Shown here: piece after piece, positions 8,906 to 17,275 of the stretch
Layout of the letters: each line of letters opens with the position of its first letter
How positions within the stretch are numbered: the first letter of the stretch is position 1
NCBI GenBank assembly: GCA_016931295.1
Contig: JAFGEZ010000014.1
Location: forward strand, 1 to 64,000
Direction of reading: 5' to 3'
DNA length: 64,000 nt
Source: Candidatus Krumholzibacteriota bacterium
GTDB lineage: Bacteria; Krumholzibacteriota; Krumholzibacteriia; Krumholzibacteriales; Krumholzibacteriaceae
Notes under the pieces: generated by a model
The model's input: the letters and a program-made list of their open reading frames with translations, nothing else
Told to the model about the DNA's origin: nothing
The model's database searches: none
Translations under genes and position numbers: made by a program

Positions 8906-9410
8906 GCGAAAACGCTTCAACCCGGTGCCGGGGCTGATCCTGATCTTTCTCGGGGTCCTCTTCCTGCTCGGCAACTTCGGCGCCCTCAGGATCGACGGCG
9001 AGGTCTTCTGGACCTACATCCTGATCTTCCTCGGGGGGATCTTCTGGATCGGCTTCCTCTTCGACCGGAGCAAGCCGGGGCTGCTGATGCCCGGCACGAT
9101 CCTCCTCACGATCGGCCTGATGTTCTACTACGCCGCGCGGACCGACTGGTACGTGATGGAGAACATCTGGCCCTTCTTCATCCTCGCGCCGGCCTTCGGC
9201 TTCTACGCGATGTACCTGCTCGGCGGGCGCGACCGGGGGCTGCTCATTCCCGCGGCCATCCTGACGGTGATCGGCGTCGTCTTCCTCATGCAGAGCGCCG
9301 ACTACGGGATGCGCTACGTCTGGCCGATCGCCCTCATCGTCCTCGGCGCCCTCCTCCTGCTCCGCGGGGCACGCGGCGAAAGCGGCGACGATCGGGGAGG
9401 TGCCCGATGA
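8898..9410 (+). CDS. Polytopic membrane protein, LiaF N-terminal-like
   Basis: A 170-residue integral membrane protein with three pairs of hydrophobic helices: PGLILIFLGVLFLLGNFG, YILIFLGGIFWIGFLF, then further hairpins to WPIALIVLGALLLLRG. The repeated pattern of glycine-rich hydrophobic hairpins with a conserved WP or FxxG resembles the DUF5668/LiaF transmembrane region, without the C-terminal beta domain. The start overlaps the aminotransferase stop by eight bases and the end overlaps the next gene by four (ATGA), so it is translationally coupled to a LiaF-like partner. A role in envelope stress sensing is inferred only from that partner. Confidence 0.8.
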   Translation: MAERKRFNPVPGLILIFLGVLFLLGNFGALRIDGEVFWTYILIFLGGIFWIGFLFDRSKPGLLMPGTILLTIGLMFYYAARTDWYVMENIWPFFILAPAFGFYAMYLLGGRDRGLLIPAAILTVIGVVFLMQSADYGMRYVWPIALIVLGALLLLRGARGESGDDRGGAR

Positions 9411-9991
9411 CACGTTCGCACAGGCACGCCGCATGGGGGATCATCCTCGTCGTTCTCGGCGTGATCCTCCTCCTCGACGCCTTCCGCATCTTCGACTTCT
9501 GGTGGACCTTCTGGAAGCTCTGGCCGCTCCTGCTCGTCTGGTGGGGGATCCGGCTGATCCGCCGCGAGCGCCGGGGCGACTCGGCGGCCGCCTTCGAGGC
9601 CTTCGGCGACCGCACGGTGAACGTGACGGAGGAGACGATCTCGCAGGAGGGGATCTTCGGCGACATCCGCGTCACGGCTGCGAGCGAGGTCTTCCGGGGC
9701 GGATCGGTGTCGAACGTCTTCGGCGACGTCCTCGTCGATCTCGACGGCGTCGTCCGCGTGGAGGGCGAGGCGCGCCTCCTCGTCAAGTGCGTCTTCGGCG
9801 ACATCCGCGTCCGGTTGCCGCGCGGGGCCGAGTACACGATCGAGGGGAAGAGCTCCTTCGGACACACCGCCGCGCCTGACGGCCAGCGGCTCCACGGGCG
9901 GGCCTACGCGAGCCCCGGCTTCGACGCGGCGCCGGACCGCATACGCCTGACCGTCTCCTGCGTCTTCGGGGACGTCGATGTCATGCAGTAG
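9407..9991 (+). CDS. LiaF-like membrane protein with FGD-repeat beta domain
   Basis: A 194-residue protein with two N-terminal membrane helices (WGIILVVLGVILLLDAFRIF and WPLLLVWWGIRLI) and a soluble C-terminal beta domain like LiaF/VraT. The domain repeats a short motif four times: IFGDIRV, VFGDVLV, VFGDIRV and VFGDVDV (about residues 83, 105, 127 and 187), giving a right-handed beta-sheet stack. Related proteins modulate cell-envelope stress histidine kinases in Firmicutes; here no two-component system is adjacent. It is coupled to the upstream membrane protein by an ATGA overlap and converges on the M28 peptidase gene with only six bases between stops. Confidence 0.82.
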   Translation: MTRSHRHAAWGIILVVLGVILLLDAFRIFDFWWTFWKLWPLLLVWWGIRLIRRERRGDSAAAFEAFGDRTVNVTEETISQEGIFGDIRVTAASEVFRGGSVSNVFGDVLVDLDGVVRVEGEARLLVKCVFGDIRVRLPRGAEYTIEGKSSFGHTAAPDGQRLHGRAYASPGFDAAPDRIRLTVSCVFGDVDVMQ

Positions 9992-9997
9992 GCGGCG

Positions 9998-12124
9998 TCA
10001 CCGGACGATGACGACCTTGCGGACCTGCTCGGCGGCGCCGGCGCGCAAGCGGAGGAAGTAGACGCCGCTCGCGAGGCGGCGCCCCCCGGAGCCGACCCCG
10101 TCCCAGCGGTAGGCGATCTCCCCCGGGCCGATCTCGCCTCCGATCAGCGAGGCCACGCGGCGCCCGAGCACGTCGTAGACGCCGAGATCGACGCGCATGC
10201 GCGAGGGCAGGTCGAAGGAGATGGCCGTCGCGGCGGAGAAGGGGTTGGGAACGTTCCGGCGGAGGACGACAACCCCGATCGAGTCGGCCGCCGCCTCCAC
10301 CCCCGCGAGAAGGACGACGGCGCCGAGCGCGGCCCGCGTGCAGTGGGCGGCGTACTCGAAATCGACGTACGCGGCGACGTCAGTGCACGAATGGTAATGC
10401 GGCGTGAGTTCGTTCTTCTTCCCCTCGATCACGAGCACGCTCGGAATCCCCAGGTCGTAGAACGAGACGTGGTCGCTGATCGGCATCTCGTTCACGAGGA
10501 GATGCGGCGACAGGGGGCTGCCGATCGCCTCTGCGGTCTCGTCTAAGAGGACGAAGAGCAGCGAGTCGGGAGCGAAGCCGGCGCGTCCGGCGACCTCGAC
10601 CGAGCGGTCCCCCCCCTCGTCCCATCCGATCATGTCGATGTTCACCACGGCCTCGTAGACGGCGCCGTCATCGAGATGCGCCGCGAAATGCCTGCTGCCG
10701 AGGAGCCCCATCTCCTCGCCGTCGAAGAAGACGAACTCGATCGTCTTCTCCGGGCGCTCCCCGGCGAGGGCCCGTGCGGATTCGAGGACGGCCGCCGTGC
10801 CGCTGGCGTTGTCGTCGGCCCCCGGCCCGCAGACGAGCGGCGTGCTCGACTGGCTGTCGTAGTGCGCGCAGAGAACGATCCGCCGGTCGGGCTCCCGCAG
10901 CCCCGGCAGGCGGAAGACGAGGTTGATCCCGGACAGCGAATCGGAGAGATCCCAGCGCCCCTCGACGGCGGGCGGATCGAGACGGACCCGCCGGGCGATC
11001 TCCCCGCCGACGACCCACACGCACGCCGTGTCGGCGGCGATCCGCCAGACGCCCGGCTCGCCCGCCGAGATCGAGGCCCACGTGGCGCCCCCGTCCTCGC
11101 TCAGCCACACCGTCCCGTTTTCCCCGGCAGCGACGGCGGTGAGGGAATCGACCATCTCGACGGCGCGCATCGCCTCCGGGACCGGGGAGGAGGTCCAGGT
11201 GACACCGCCGTCGGCGGTGTGCCAGGCCCCCTCGAGCCCCACGATCACGCCCCGCCCGCTCTCGTGGAAATCGATGTCCCGGAGCGGCTGGGAGGTGAGG
11301 CTCCGGCTCGTCCAGTTGCCTCCCATGTCGACGCTCTCGAAGAGCCGCCCGCCGTCGGCGACGGCCCAGATGTGCATCGGCCCGGTCATCGCGCAGCCGT
11401 TGAGGCCGAGATAGGAGAACCTGGGCGCCGGCACGGGAAACCAGTAGCCCCCGTCGTCGACGGTGACGAGGAAGGTGCCGACCGAGCCGCATGCGACGCC
11501 GAAGGGGGGAAAGGCCAGATCGACCTCGTGGAGGGTGAAGACGTTCGCCCCCTGCGCGCGCTCCTCGAAGGAGCGTCCGCCGTCGGTCGAGACGAGGAGC
11601 GCGCCGAGACCGCCCCCCGAGAGGCCGACGGCCGCCCAGAGCCGGCCCGACGGATCGACGTCGAGATCCATGACGCGGTGCCCCAGCGCGCAGCACGCCT
11701 CGAACCGATCCCACCCGCCGGCCGCCGTCGCCATGCAGATGCCCCCGTCGAGATTCCCCGCCCAGACGGTGTCGCACCCGGTCGCCAGGGCGACACCGGT
11801 GAGGTCGGGCCGGTCGATCGAGAGGAGGAACTCGCGGATCTCCGGCTCGTAGCCGGCGGCCCGCGCGCGGTCGAGGAGGTACGCGGCGGCGAGGTACTTC
11901 TCGGGGGAGGTCGCGTGACGCGTGTGGAGGCGCGCGGCCACGCCGTCGATCCGGAAGGAATCGGCGCCGGAGAGATGCCGGACGGTCTGCTCGATCGCAT
12001 CCCGGCTCACGCGCCCGACGATGTCGCAGGGCACGCACCGTGGCGTATCGGCCGAGACGTCGACCGCGAATACGACAAGACACAGGCACAGTCCGCGACG
12101 GAGCGCGGAACCCGTGGTGCGCAT
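9998..12124 (-). CDS. Secreted M28 zinc peptidase with inserted beta-propeller and sorting domain
   Basis: A 708-residue exported peptidase. A signal peptide (LCLCLVVFAVDVSA) is followed by an M28-type N-terminal segment that ends near SIDRPDLTG. A seven-bladed-like propeller with Ycf48/BNR repeats (VSTDGGRSF, VTVDDGGYW, VDMGGNWTSR, TADGGVTWTS, SEDGGATWAS) then interrupts it. The M28 catalytic domain resumes with VLCAHYDSQS, GADDNASGTAAVLE, FFDGEEMGLLGSRHF and a late HYHS, giving the two-zinc ligands His, Asp, Glu, Asp and His. The last 85 residues are a FlgD-like sorting domain with PNPFSAATAISFDL and GVYFLRL. The ATG at 12124-12122 follows AGGGAAA. Aminopeptidase or carboxypeptidase specificity is not readable. 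Confidence 0.9.
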   Translation of the reverse strand: MRTTGSALRRGLCLCLVVFAVDVSADTPRCVPCDIVGRVSRDAIEQTVRHLSGADSFRIDGVAARLHTRHATSPEKYLAAAYLLDRARAAGYEPEIREFLLSIDRPDLTGVALATGCDTVWAGNLDGGICMATAAGGWDRFEACCALGHRVMDLDVDPSGRLWAAVGLSGGGLGALLVSTDGGRSFEERAQGANVFTLHEVDLAFPPFGVACGSVGTFLVTVDDGGYWFPVPAPRFSYLGLNGCAMTGPMHIWAVADGGRLFESVDMGGNWTSRSLTSQPLRDIDFHESGRGVIVGLEGAWHTADGGVTWTSSPVPEAMRAVEMVDSLTAVAAGENGTVWLSEDGGATWASISAGEPGVWRIAADTACVWVVGGEIARRVRLDPPAVEGRWDLSDSLSGINLVFRLPGLREPDRRIVLCAHYDSQSSTPLVCGPGADDNASGTAAVLESARALAGERPEKTIEFVFFDGEEMGLLGSRHFAAHLDDGAVYEAVVNIDMIGWDEGGDRSVEVAGRAGFAPDSLLFVLLDETAEAIGSPLSPHLLVNEMPISDHVSFYDLGIPSVLVIEGKKNELTPHYHSCTDVAAYVDFEYAAHCTRAALGAVVLLAGVEAAADSIGVVVLRRNVPNPFSAATAISFDLPSRMRVDLGVYDVLGRRVASLIGGEIGPGEIAYRWDGVGSGGRRLASGVYFLRLRAGAAEQVRKVVIVR

Positions 12125-12159
12125 TAAATTTTCCCTTCGCAGATCGAGAGCGTGGATAG

Positions 12160-12189
12160 AGTATATCAGAGGCGCATTCCCGAGGTCAA
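12160..12189 (-). promoter_or_regulatory. Promoter of the M28 peptidase gene
   Basis: On the minus strand TTGACC (12189-12184), an 18-bp spacer and TATACT (12165-12160) lie 36 bp before the ATG. A plus-strand counterpart for tldD, TTTGTC at 12231-12236 and TACATT at 12254-12259 with a 17-bp spacer, is weaker. Confidence 0.55.
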
Positions 12190-12336
12190 TACGGCATATC
12201 CGACGCGCGTGCGGCGGGTGGCCTTTTTTCTTTGTCGGCGGTGGAGCATCTGCTACATTCTCCCGGTGACCGCGCCGGCGAGCGGCGGCGCGACACGAAT
12301 ACATGACGGAAAACGGTCGCGGGGAGGCATCGGCGA

Positions 12337-13773
12337 GTGATCGCGTGGCAGGACCATTTCGGCGTCGACGACAAGCGGATCGCGGCGATCCTGGGGACCG
12401 CCCTGTCCCGCGGCGGCGATTTCTGCGATCTCTTCTTCCAGCACACGATCGAGAACCAGATCGTGCACGAGGAGGGGATCGTCAAGGAAGGGCACCAGAG
12501 CATCTCGCACGGCGTCGGCATCCGCGTCGTCAAGGGAGAGGGGACGGGCTACGCCTACACCGAGGAGCTCACCGCCGGGCGGATGCGCGACGCGGCCCTC
12601 ACCGCCTCGGCGATCGCCGAGTCGGGCGCGTCCCCGGGCCCGGTGGCCCTCGAACCGGTCCACTTCGAGAACCGCTACCCCGTCGTCGAGGCGGCCACCG
12701 GCGCGGCCCTCCGGCGGAAGATCGCGTGGATCGAGGAGGCCGAGCGGGCGGCGCGCGCCTGCGACGAGCGGATCGTCAAGGTGACGGCCGTCCTCGCCGA
12801 CAGCCTGAGCGCGGTGATGATCGCCACCTCTGACGGCCGCATCCTCCGCGACATGCGCCCGATGCTTCGCTTTTCCGTCTCGGTGGTCGCCGAGAAGAAC
12901 GGCAACCGCCAGATCGGCATCTCGAGCGGCGGCGGCCGGATCGGCACGGAGTACTTCGACACGCGCACCTCCCCGGCGGAGCATGGCCGCGAGGCGGCCC
13001 GTCAGGCCCTCCTCCTCCTCGAGGCGATCGACGCACCCGCCGGCCCGATGGAACTGATCCTCGCCCCCGCCGAATCGGGCGTCTTGCTCCACGAATCGGT
13101 GGGACATCCCCTCGAGGCCGACTTCATCAGGAAGGGAACCTCGGCCTACACCGACCGCGTCGGCGACCGCGTGGCGAGCGAGCTCGTGACGGTCATCGAC
13201 GACGGCACGATCCCCAACGACCGCGGCGCGATCAACTTCGACGACGAGGGCACGCTTCCCCGCCGCACCGTCCTCATCGAGAAGGGGATCCTGAAGGGCT
13301 TCATGCACGACCGCATCAGCGCGAACCGGTTCGGCGTGGAGCCGACGGGGAACGGCCGCCGCGACTCCTACAAGAGCCCGCCGATCCCGCGGATGACGAT
13401 CACCTATCTCGCCAACGGCGAAAGCGATCCCGGGGAGATCCTGCGCTCGACGAAAAAGGGGATCTTCTGCAAGTCCTTCCGCGGCGGCCAGGTGGACATC
13501 TCCAACGGCGACTTCGTTTTCGTCCCCATCGAGGCCTACCTCGTCGAGGGGGGACGGATCACCGCGCCGGTCAAGAACCTCACGATCATCGGGAACGGGC
13601 CGGACGCCCTCTCCCGGGTGACGATGGCGGGAAACGATTTCGCGTTCAGCGACGGCCGCTGGACCTGCGGCAAGGGACAGCACGTGCCGGTCGGCGTCGG
13701 GCTGCCGACGATCAAGATATCGGAGATCACCGTGGGCGGAAGCGATCTCTCGGCGCAGGGAGGCGGCGGATGA
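12337..13773 (+). CDS. tldD: Metalloprotease subunit TldD
   Basis: A 478-residue TldD-type subunit of the TldD/TldE metalloprotease, which in other bacteria forms a heterodimeric cytoplasmic protease that trims peptides and modified peptide products. The catalytic zinc motif HESVGH lies at residues 252-257, followed by EADFIRKGTSAYTDRVG and the C-terminal GNDFAFSDGRWTCGKGQHVPVGVG block that completes the zinc site. The start is a GTG at 12337 with GGGGAGG ten bases upstream; an ATG at 12303 is in another frame. The stop overlaps the tldE start (ATGA), as expected for an obligate heterodimer. No peptide-modification cluster is adjacent. Confidence 0.95.
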   Translation: MIAWQDHFGVDDKRIAAILGTALSRGGDFCDLFFQHTIENQIVHEEGIVKEGHQSISHGVGIRVVKGEGTGYAYTEELTAGRMRDAALTASAIAESGASPGPVALEPVHFENRYPVVEAATGAALRRKIAWIEEAERAARACDERIVKVTAVLADSLSAVMIATSDGRILRDMRPMLRFSVSVVAEKNGNRQIGISSGGGRIGTEYFDTRTSPAEHGREAARQALLLLEAIDAPAGPMELILAPAESGVLLHESVGHPLEADFIRKGTSAYTDRVGDRVASELVTVIDDGTIPNDRGAINFDDEGTLPRRTVLIEKGILKGFMHDRISANRFGVEPTGNGRRDSYKSPPIPRMTITYLANGESDPGEILRSTKKGIFCKSFRGGQVDISNGDFVFVPIEAYLVEGGRITAPVKNLTIIGNGPDALSRVTMAGNDFAFSDGRWTCGKGQHVPVGVGLPTIKISEITVGGSDLSAQGGGG

Positions 13774-15113
13774 GGATCGACGCGATGGAGGAGACGGCGC
13801 GCCGCGCGGTCCAAACGGCCCTCGCCGCCGGGGCGGACACCGTCGAGGCGGCCGTCGTGGACAGCGAGCAGTTCGACACGACGGTGCGGAGCGGCGGAAT
13901 CGAGACCCTCACCGAGTCCCGGTCGAGCCGGATCGCGCTGAGCGTCTCGGTAAACCGGCGGAAGGCCTCGGTCACCTCGAGCGACCTCTCCCGGGAGAGC
14001 ATCGCGCGCCTCGTCGCCGGCAGCGTCGAGCTGGCCCGGCTCATGGACGAGGACGAGTTCTTCGGCCTGCCGGACCCGGCCGACCTCGGCGAGACGCCAG
14101 CGGAACTCGATCTCGTCGACGACTCGATCGCCCGCCTGCCCGCCGACGAGAAGATCGCCCGCGCGAGACGACTCGAGGAAACGGCCATCGGCATGGACGA
14201 CCGCGTCATCACCGACGGCGCCTCGTTCACCTCGGGGCTGGAGAGCGTCGCCTTCGCCAATTCCCTCGACTTCTGCGGCTCGCAGACGCAGACCTTCGCC
14301 GCGATGTCGCTCTCCCTCGCCGCCGGGGACGCCGGCGGAGGCGGCGAGAACACCGGCAAGCGCCAGTCCTCGTACTGGTACACCGCGGGCACGCACCTCG
14401 ACGATCTCGAATCGATCGAGGAGGTGGCTGGGCGGGCCGTCGAGCGGACGATCCGCAAGCTCGGCGGGCGGAAACCGGCCACCTGCGAGGTTCCCGTCGT
14501 CTTCGACCCCATCACCGCAACGGCCTTCCTCTCCCACATCGCCTCGGCGGTCGGCGGCGGGAACATCTACCGGAAATCGAGCTTTCTCGTCGACCGGCTC
14601 GGCGAGCGCATCGCCGCGCCGGGCGTGACGATCGTCGAGGATCCGCTGCTGCCGCGGCGGCTCGGCAGCCGCCTCTTCGACAGCGAGGGCGTGCGAACGC
14701 GGAAAACCGTCGTCGTCGCCGGTGGCGTCCTCGAGACCTACCTCATGAGCGTCTACCAGGCCCGCAAGCTCGGGCTCAAGACGACCGGGAGCGCCGGCGG
14801 CCACTCGAACATCTACATGGAGCCGGGCGAGCGGAGCCCGGAGGAGATCATCGCCGGGATCGGGCGCGGCCTCTACCTCACCTCGCTCTTCGGGCCGGGG
14901 GCGAACTGGTCGACGGGGGATTTCTCGCAGGGGGGGCAGGGGCTCTGGATCGAGGACGGCCGTCTCGCCTACCCGGTGAACGAGTTCACGATCGCGGGCA
15001 CCTTCGACGGGATCCTCGGCGGGATCGCGGCGATCGCCGACGACCTCGTCTGGCGGAAGCCGGTGGCGGCCCCCACCTTCATGGTCGACGCGATGACGGT
15101 GAGCGGCACCTGA
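13770..15113 (+). CDS. tldE: TldE/PmbA non-catalytic partner subunit
   Basis: A 447-residue PmbA/TldE homologue. It shares the fold of TldD but lacks HExxxH, as known for the family, and it completes the peptide-processing channel of the heterodimer. Recognisable segments are VRSGGIETLTESRSSRIALSV near the start, ITDGASFTSGLESVAFANS, KRQSSYWYTAGTHLDDLESIE, and the C-terminal TSLFGPGANWSTGDFSQGGQG followed by YPVNEFTIAGTF. It begins four bases inside tldD. The segment IYRKSSFLVDRLGERI-APGVTI is typical of the central barrel. There is a 26-bp gap to the convergent repeat-protein gene. Confidence 0.94.
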   Translation: MRIDAMEETARRAVQTALAAGADTVEAAVVDSEQFDTTVRSGGIETLTESRSSRIALSVSVNRRKASVTSSDLSRESIARLVAGSVELARLMDEDEFFGLPDPADLGETPAELDLVDDSIARLPADEKIARARRLEETAIGMDDRVITDGASFTSGLESVAFANSLDFCGSQTQTFAAMSLSLAAGDAGGGGENTGKRQSSYWYTAGTHLDDLESIEEVAGRAVERTIRKLGGRKPATCEVPVVFDPITATAFLSHIASAVGGGNIYRKSSFLVDRLGERIAAPGVTIVEDPLLPRRLGSRLFDSEGVRTRKTVVVAGGVLETYLMSVYQARKLGLKTTGSAGGHSNIYMEPGERSPEEIIAGIGRGLYLTSLFGPGANWSTGDFSQGGQGLWIEDGRLAYPVNEFTIAGTFDGILGGIAAIADDLVWRKPVAAPTFMVDAMTVSGT

Positions 15114-15139
15114 CCAACTGATCCGCCGCGAGCCCGATC

Positions 15140-17077
15140 CTACCGCAAAAGCACCATCTTCATCGAGAGCCGCGATTTCCCCGACGAGAGCACGGCGAAG
15201 TAGACGCCCGAGCCCGCACGGCCGCCGCGGTCATCCCTGCCGCACCACTCGACGGCGTGGTCACCGGCCCTCTCGACGCCGTCGACGAGGACGGCGATCC
15301 TCCGGCCGGCCGCATCGTAGACGGCGAGCCGCACGAATCCGCTGGCGGCGAGGCTGTAGCGGATCGTCGTGACCGGGTTGAAGGGATTCGGGGTGTTCTG
15401 GCGGAGCGCGAAGGGCGCCGCGGGAACACTCACCGCGCCGGTCTCGAAGAGGATGACGCGTTCGCCGTCCTCGATCGCGTCGAGCCGGTAGACGTAGGAC
15501 CGGCCGGGAACGATGTCCGTGTCGTGGACGGCGTATGCCTCGCCGTCGAAGTCGATCGCCGCCGCGGCGAGATCGATCCAGATCTCCGAGGCGGCCTCGC
15601 GGCGCAGCAGCAGGAAATCGGGATGGTCGCCGCCGGGGGCGAGGGCCCAGGAGACGACGATCGCGCCGTCCGAGGGGGACGCCGACCACGCCGCCACGGC
15701 GGTCGCGACGAAGTCACCGTCGGCCGTGACGCGCGTGCAGAAGACGTCCGCGTCGATCGATTCGCCTTCCCACGCGACGATCGCGCCGCCGGCGCCGTCC
15801 GCGCCGAGCTCGGGGAGGCGCTGGTCGCCGGGGTCGGTGCAGATCGCGACGCCACCGGTTTCCCACAACGGTTCTCCCGCGGCGTCGATCCGCTGCGCGT
15901 AGACGTCGTATTCGCCGGACCGGCCGTCCTGCCACGCGACGCACGCGCCGCCCACGCCGTCGGCGACGAGGCGCGGGTTGACCTGGTGGCCCGGGGCGGC
16001 GATGACGGCCCGCCCGCCGGCAATCCACGATGTGCTTCCGGAAAGGGCGATCCGCTGCGCGTAGACGTCGTTCCCCTCGTCCCTGAGATCGGTCCACAGG
16101 GCGACGACGCCGCCCGGGTCGGTGAGGACGACGCGCGGGAACCACTGGTCGTTCGCGGCCTGGCAGACGGCGAGTCCGCCGGACGCCCAGAGGATCGCGC
16201 CCGCGGCGTCGATCCGCTGCGCGTAGATATCGTAGTCGCCGCCGCGCAGGTCGTGCCACACGAAGACGGCCCCGCCGAGCCCGTCGCCGCAGGCGTCGAA
16301 TGAGGAGCGGACGTCGCCCTCCACGCAGACGGCCACGCCGCCGCCCCAGCGCGCGGCGCCGTCCGCGTCGATCCGCTGCGCGACGATGGCGCCCGCGCCC
16401 GATCCGTCCTCGATCCAGGCGACGATCGCGCCCCCCGCGCCATCCGGGACCATCACGGGAACGCGCGGCGCGCCGCCGCCGCGGACGACGACGTCGCCAG
16501 CCCAGCCGGGCGTGCCGTCGGCGAGGATCCGGCTCGCGCAGACGACGCTCTCGTCCCCCTGGCCGACCTGCCAGGCGACGATCGCGCCCCCCGCGCCGTC
16601 AGCGGCGACGAGGGGGAAGAAATCGTCGGTGGCGCCGTTCGAGACGGCGACGCCTCCCGCGGCCCACGCGCGGTTTCCCGCGCCGTCGATACGCTGCGCG
16701 TAGACGTCGGTGCCACCGTCGCGATGGTCCATCCAGACGACGATGACGCCACCCGCGCCGTCGGAGATCGTCTGGCGGAAAAACTCCTGCTGGCCGGGAT
16801 CGTCGCAGACGGCCATGCCGGCGGCCCCCCATCCGGGATCGCCGGCCGAGGTCACCCGCTGGGCGTAGAGATCGCCGTTGCCGGCGCGGTAGTCCTGCCA
16901 GACGATGATCGCCCCGCCGAGCCCGTCGGAGACGACGCTCGGGTACCACTGGCACCCGCCCTCGGCGCAGAGTTCGATCTCGTCGGAAGACCAGGAGGCG
17001 TCGGCGGCGGCAGGAACGAACAGGCAGGCAATGGCCAGGGCGGCGAGCGCGGCGAGCGAGTTGGATGTCATCCCCAT
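15140..17077 (-). CDS. Secreted eight-repeat propeller-like protein with sorting domain
   Basis: A 645-residue exported protein with no enzymatic motif. After a signal peptide (LAALAIACLFVPAAADA) come about eight repeats of roughly 50 residues. Each has a DGxGGAIVAW core, a following D/G-rich strand, DVYAQRIDAAG, and W-xx-GGVAVC; they probably form a beta-propeller or solenoid. One repeat (around VVLTDPGGVVALWTD) is more divergent. A fibronectin-like segment follows, then the FlgD-like sorting domain with NTPNPFNPVTTIRYSL and GVYFAVL. Two ATGs (17077 and 17071) are possible; GAGAGG lies two bases before the first and eight before the second, so 17071 may be the true start. Surface display is inferred; the ligand is unknown. 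Confidence 0.85.
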   Translation of the reverse strand: MGMTSNSLAALAALAIACLFVPAAADASWSSDEIELCAEGGCQWYPSVVSDGLGGAIIVWQDYRAGNGDLYAQRVTSAGDPGWGAAGMAVCDDPGQQEFFRQTISDGAGGVIVVWMDHRDGGTDVYAQRIDGAGNRAWAAGGVAVSNGATDDFFPLVAADGAGGAIVAWQVGQGDESVVCASRILADGTPGWAGDVVVRGGGAPRVPVMVPDGAGGAIVAWIEDGSGAGAIVAQRIDADGAARWGGGVAVCVEGDVRSSFDACGDGLGGAVFVWHDLRGGDYDIYAQRIDAAGAILWASGGLAVCQAANDQWFPRVVLTDPGGVVALWTDLRDEGNDVYAQRIALSGSTSWIAGGRAVIAAPGHQVNPRLVADGVGGACVAWQDGRSGEYDVYAQRIDAAGEPLWETGGVAICTDPGDQRLPELGADGAGGAIVAWEGESIDADVFCTRVTADGDFVATAVAAWSASPSDGAIVVSWALAPGGDHPDFLLLRREAASEIWIDLAAAAIDFDGEAYAVHDTDIVPGRSYVYRLDAIEDGERVILFETGAVSVPAAPFALRQNTPNPFNPVTTIRYSLAASGFVRLAVYDAAGRRIAVLVDGVERAGDHAVEWCGRDDRGGRAGSGVYFAVLSSGKSRLSMKMVLLR

Positions 17078-17275
17078 AACCTCTCGTTGCTGGTGCGTCG
17101 GCTGTCGAGCACCATACGGATTGCAACTCGTGTTCCACCGGGGAGCCCCCTCCGACCCGGCCGCGAATGGATCCTTTCACAAGGCCCTTTCGCCGTGGTA
17201 ATATACCGACCGACGGGAAACGATGAAATAGGACGAAGCCCTCAAAACCCTCCTCGGGACCGGACCGGAAAAACG

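Noticed and set aside
3551-8974. Long minus-strand open frame over 5 kb
   Set aside because: Only 3551-4882 is the flippase; the remainder is antisense to the aminopeptidase and aminotransferase genes and has no domain.
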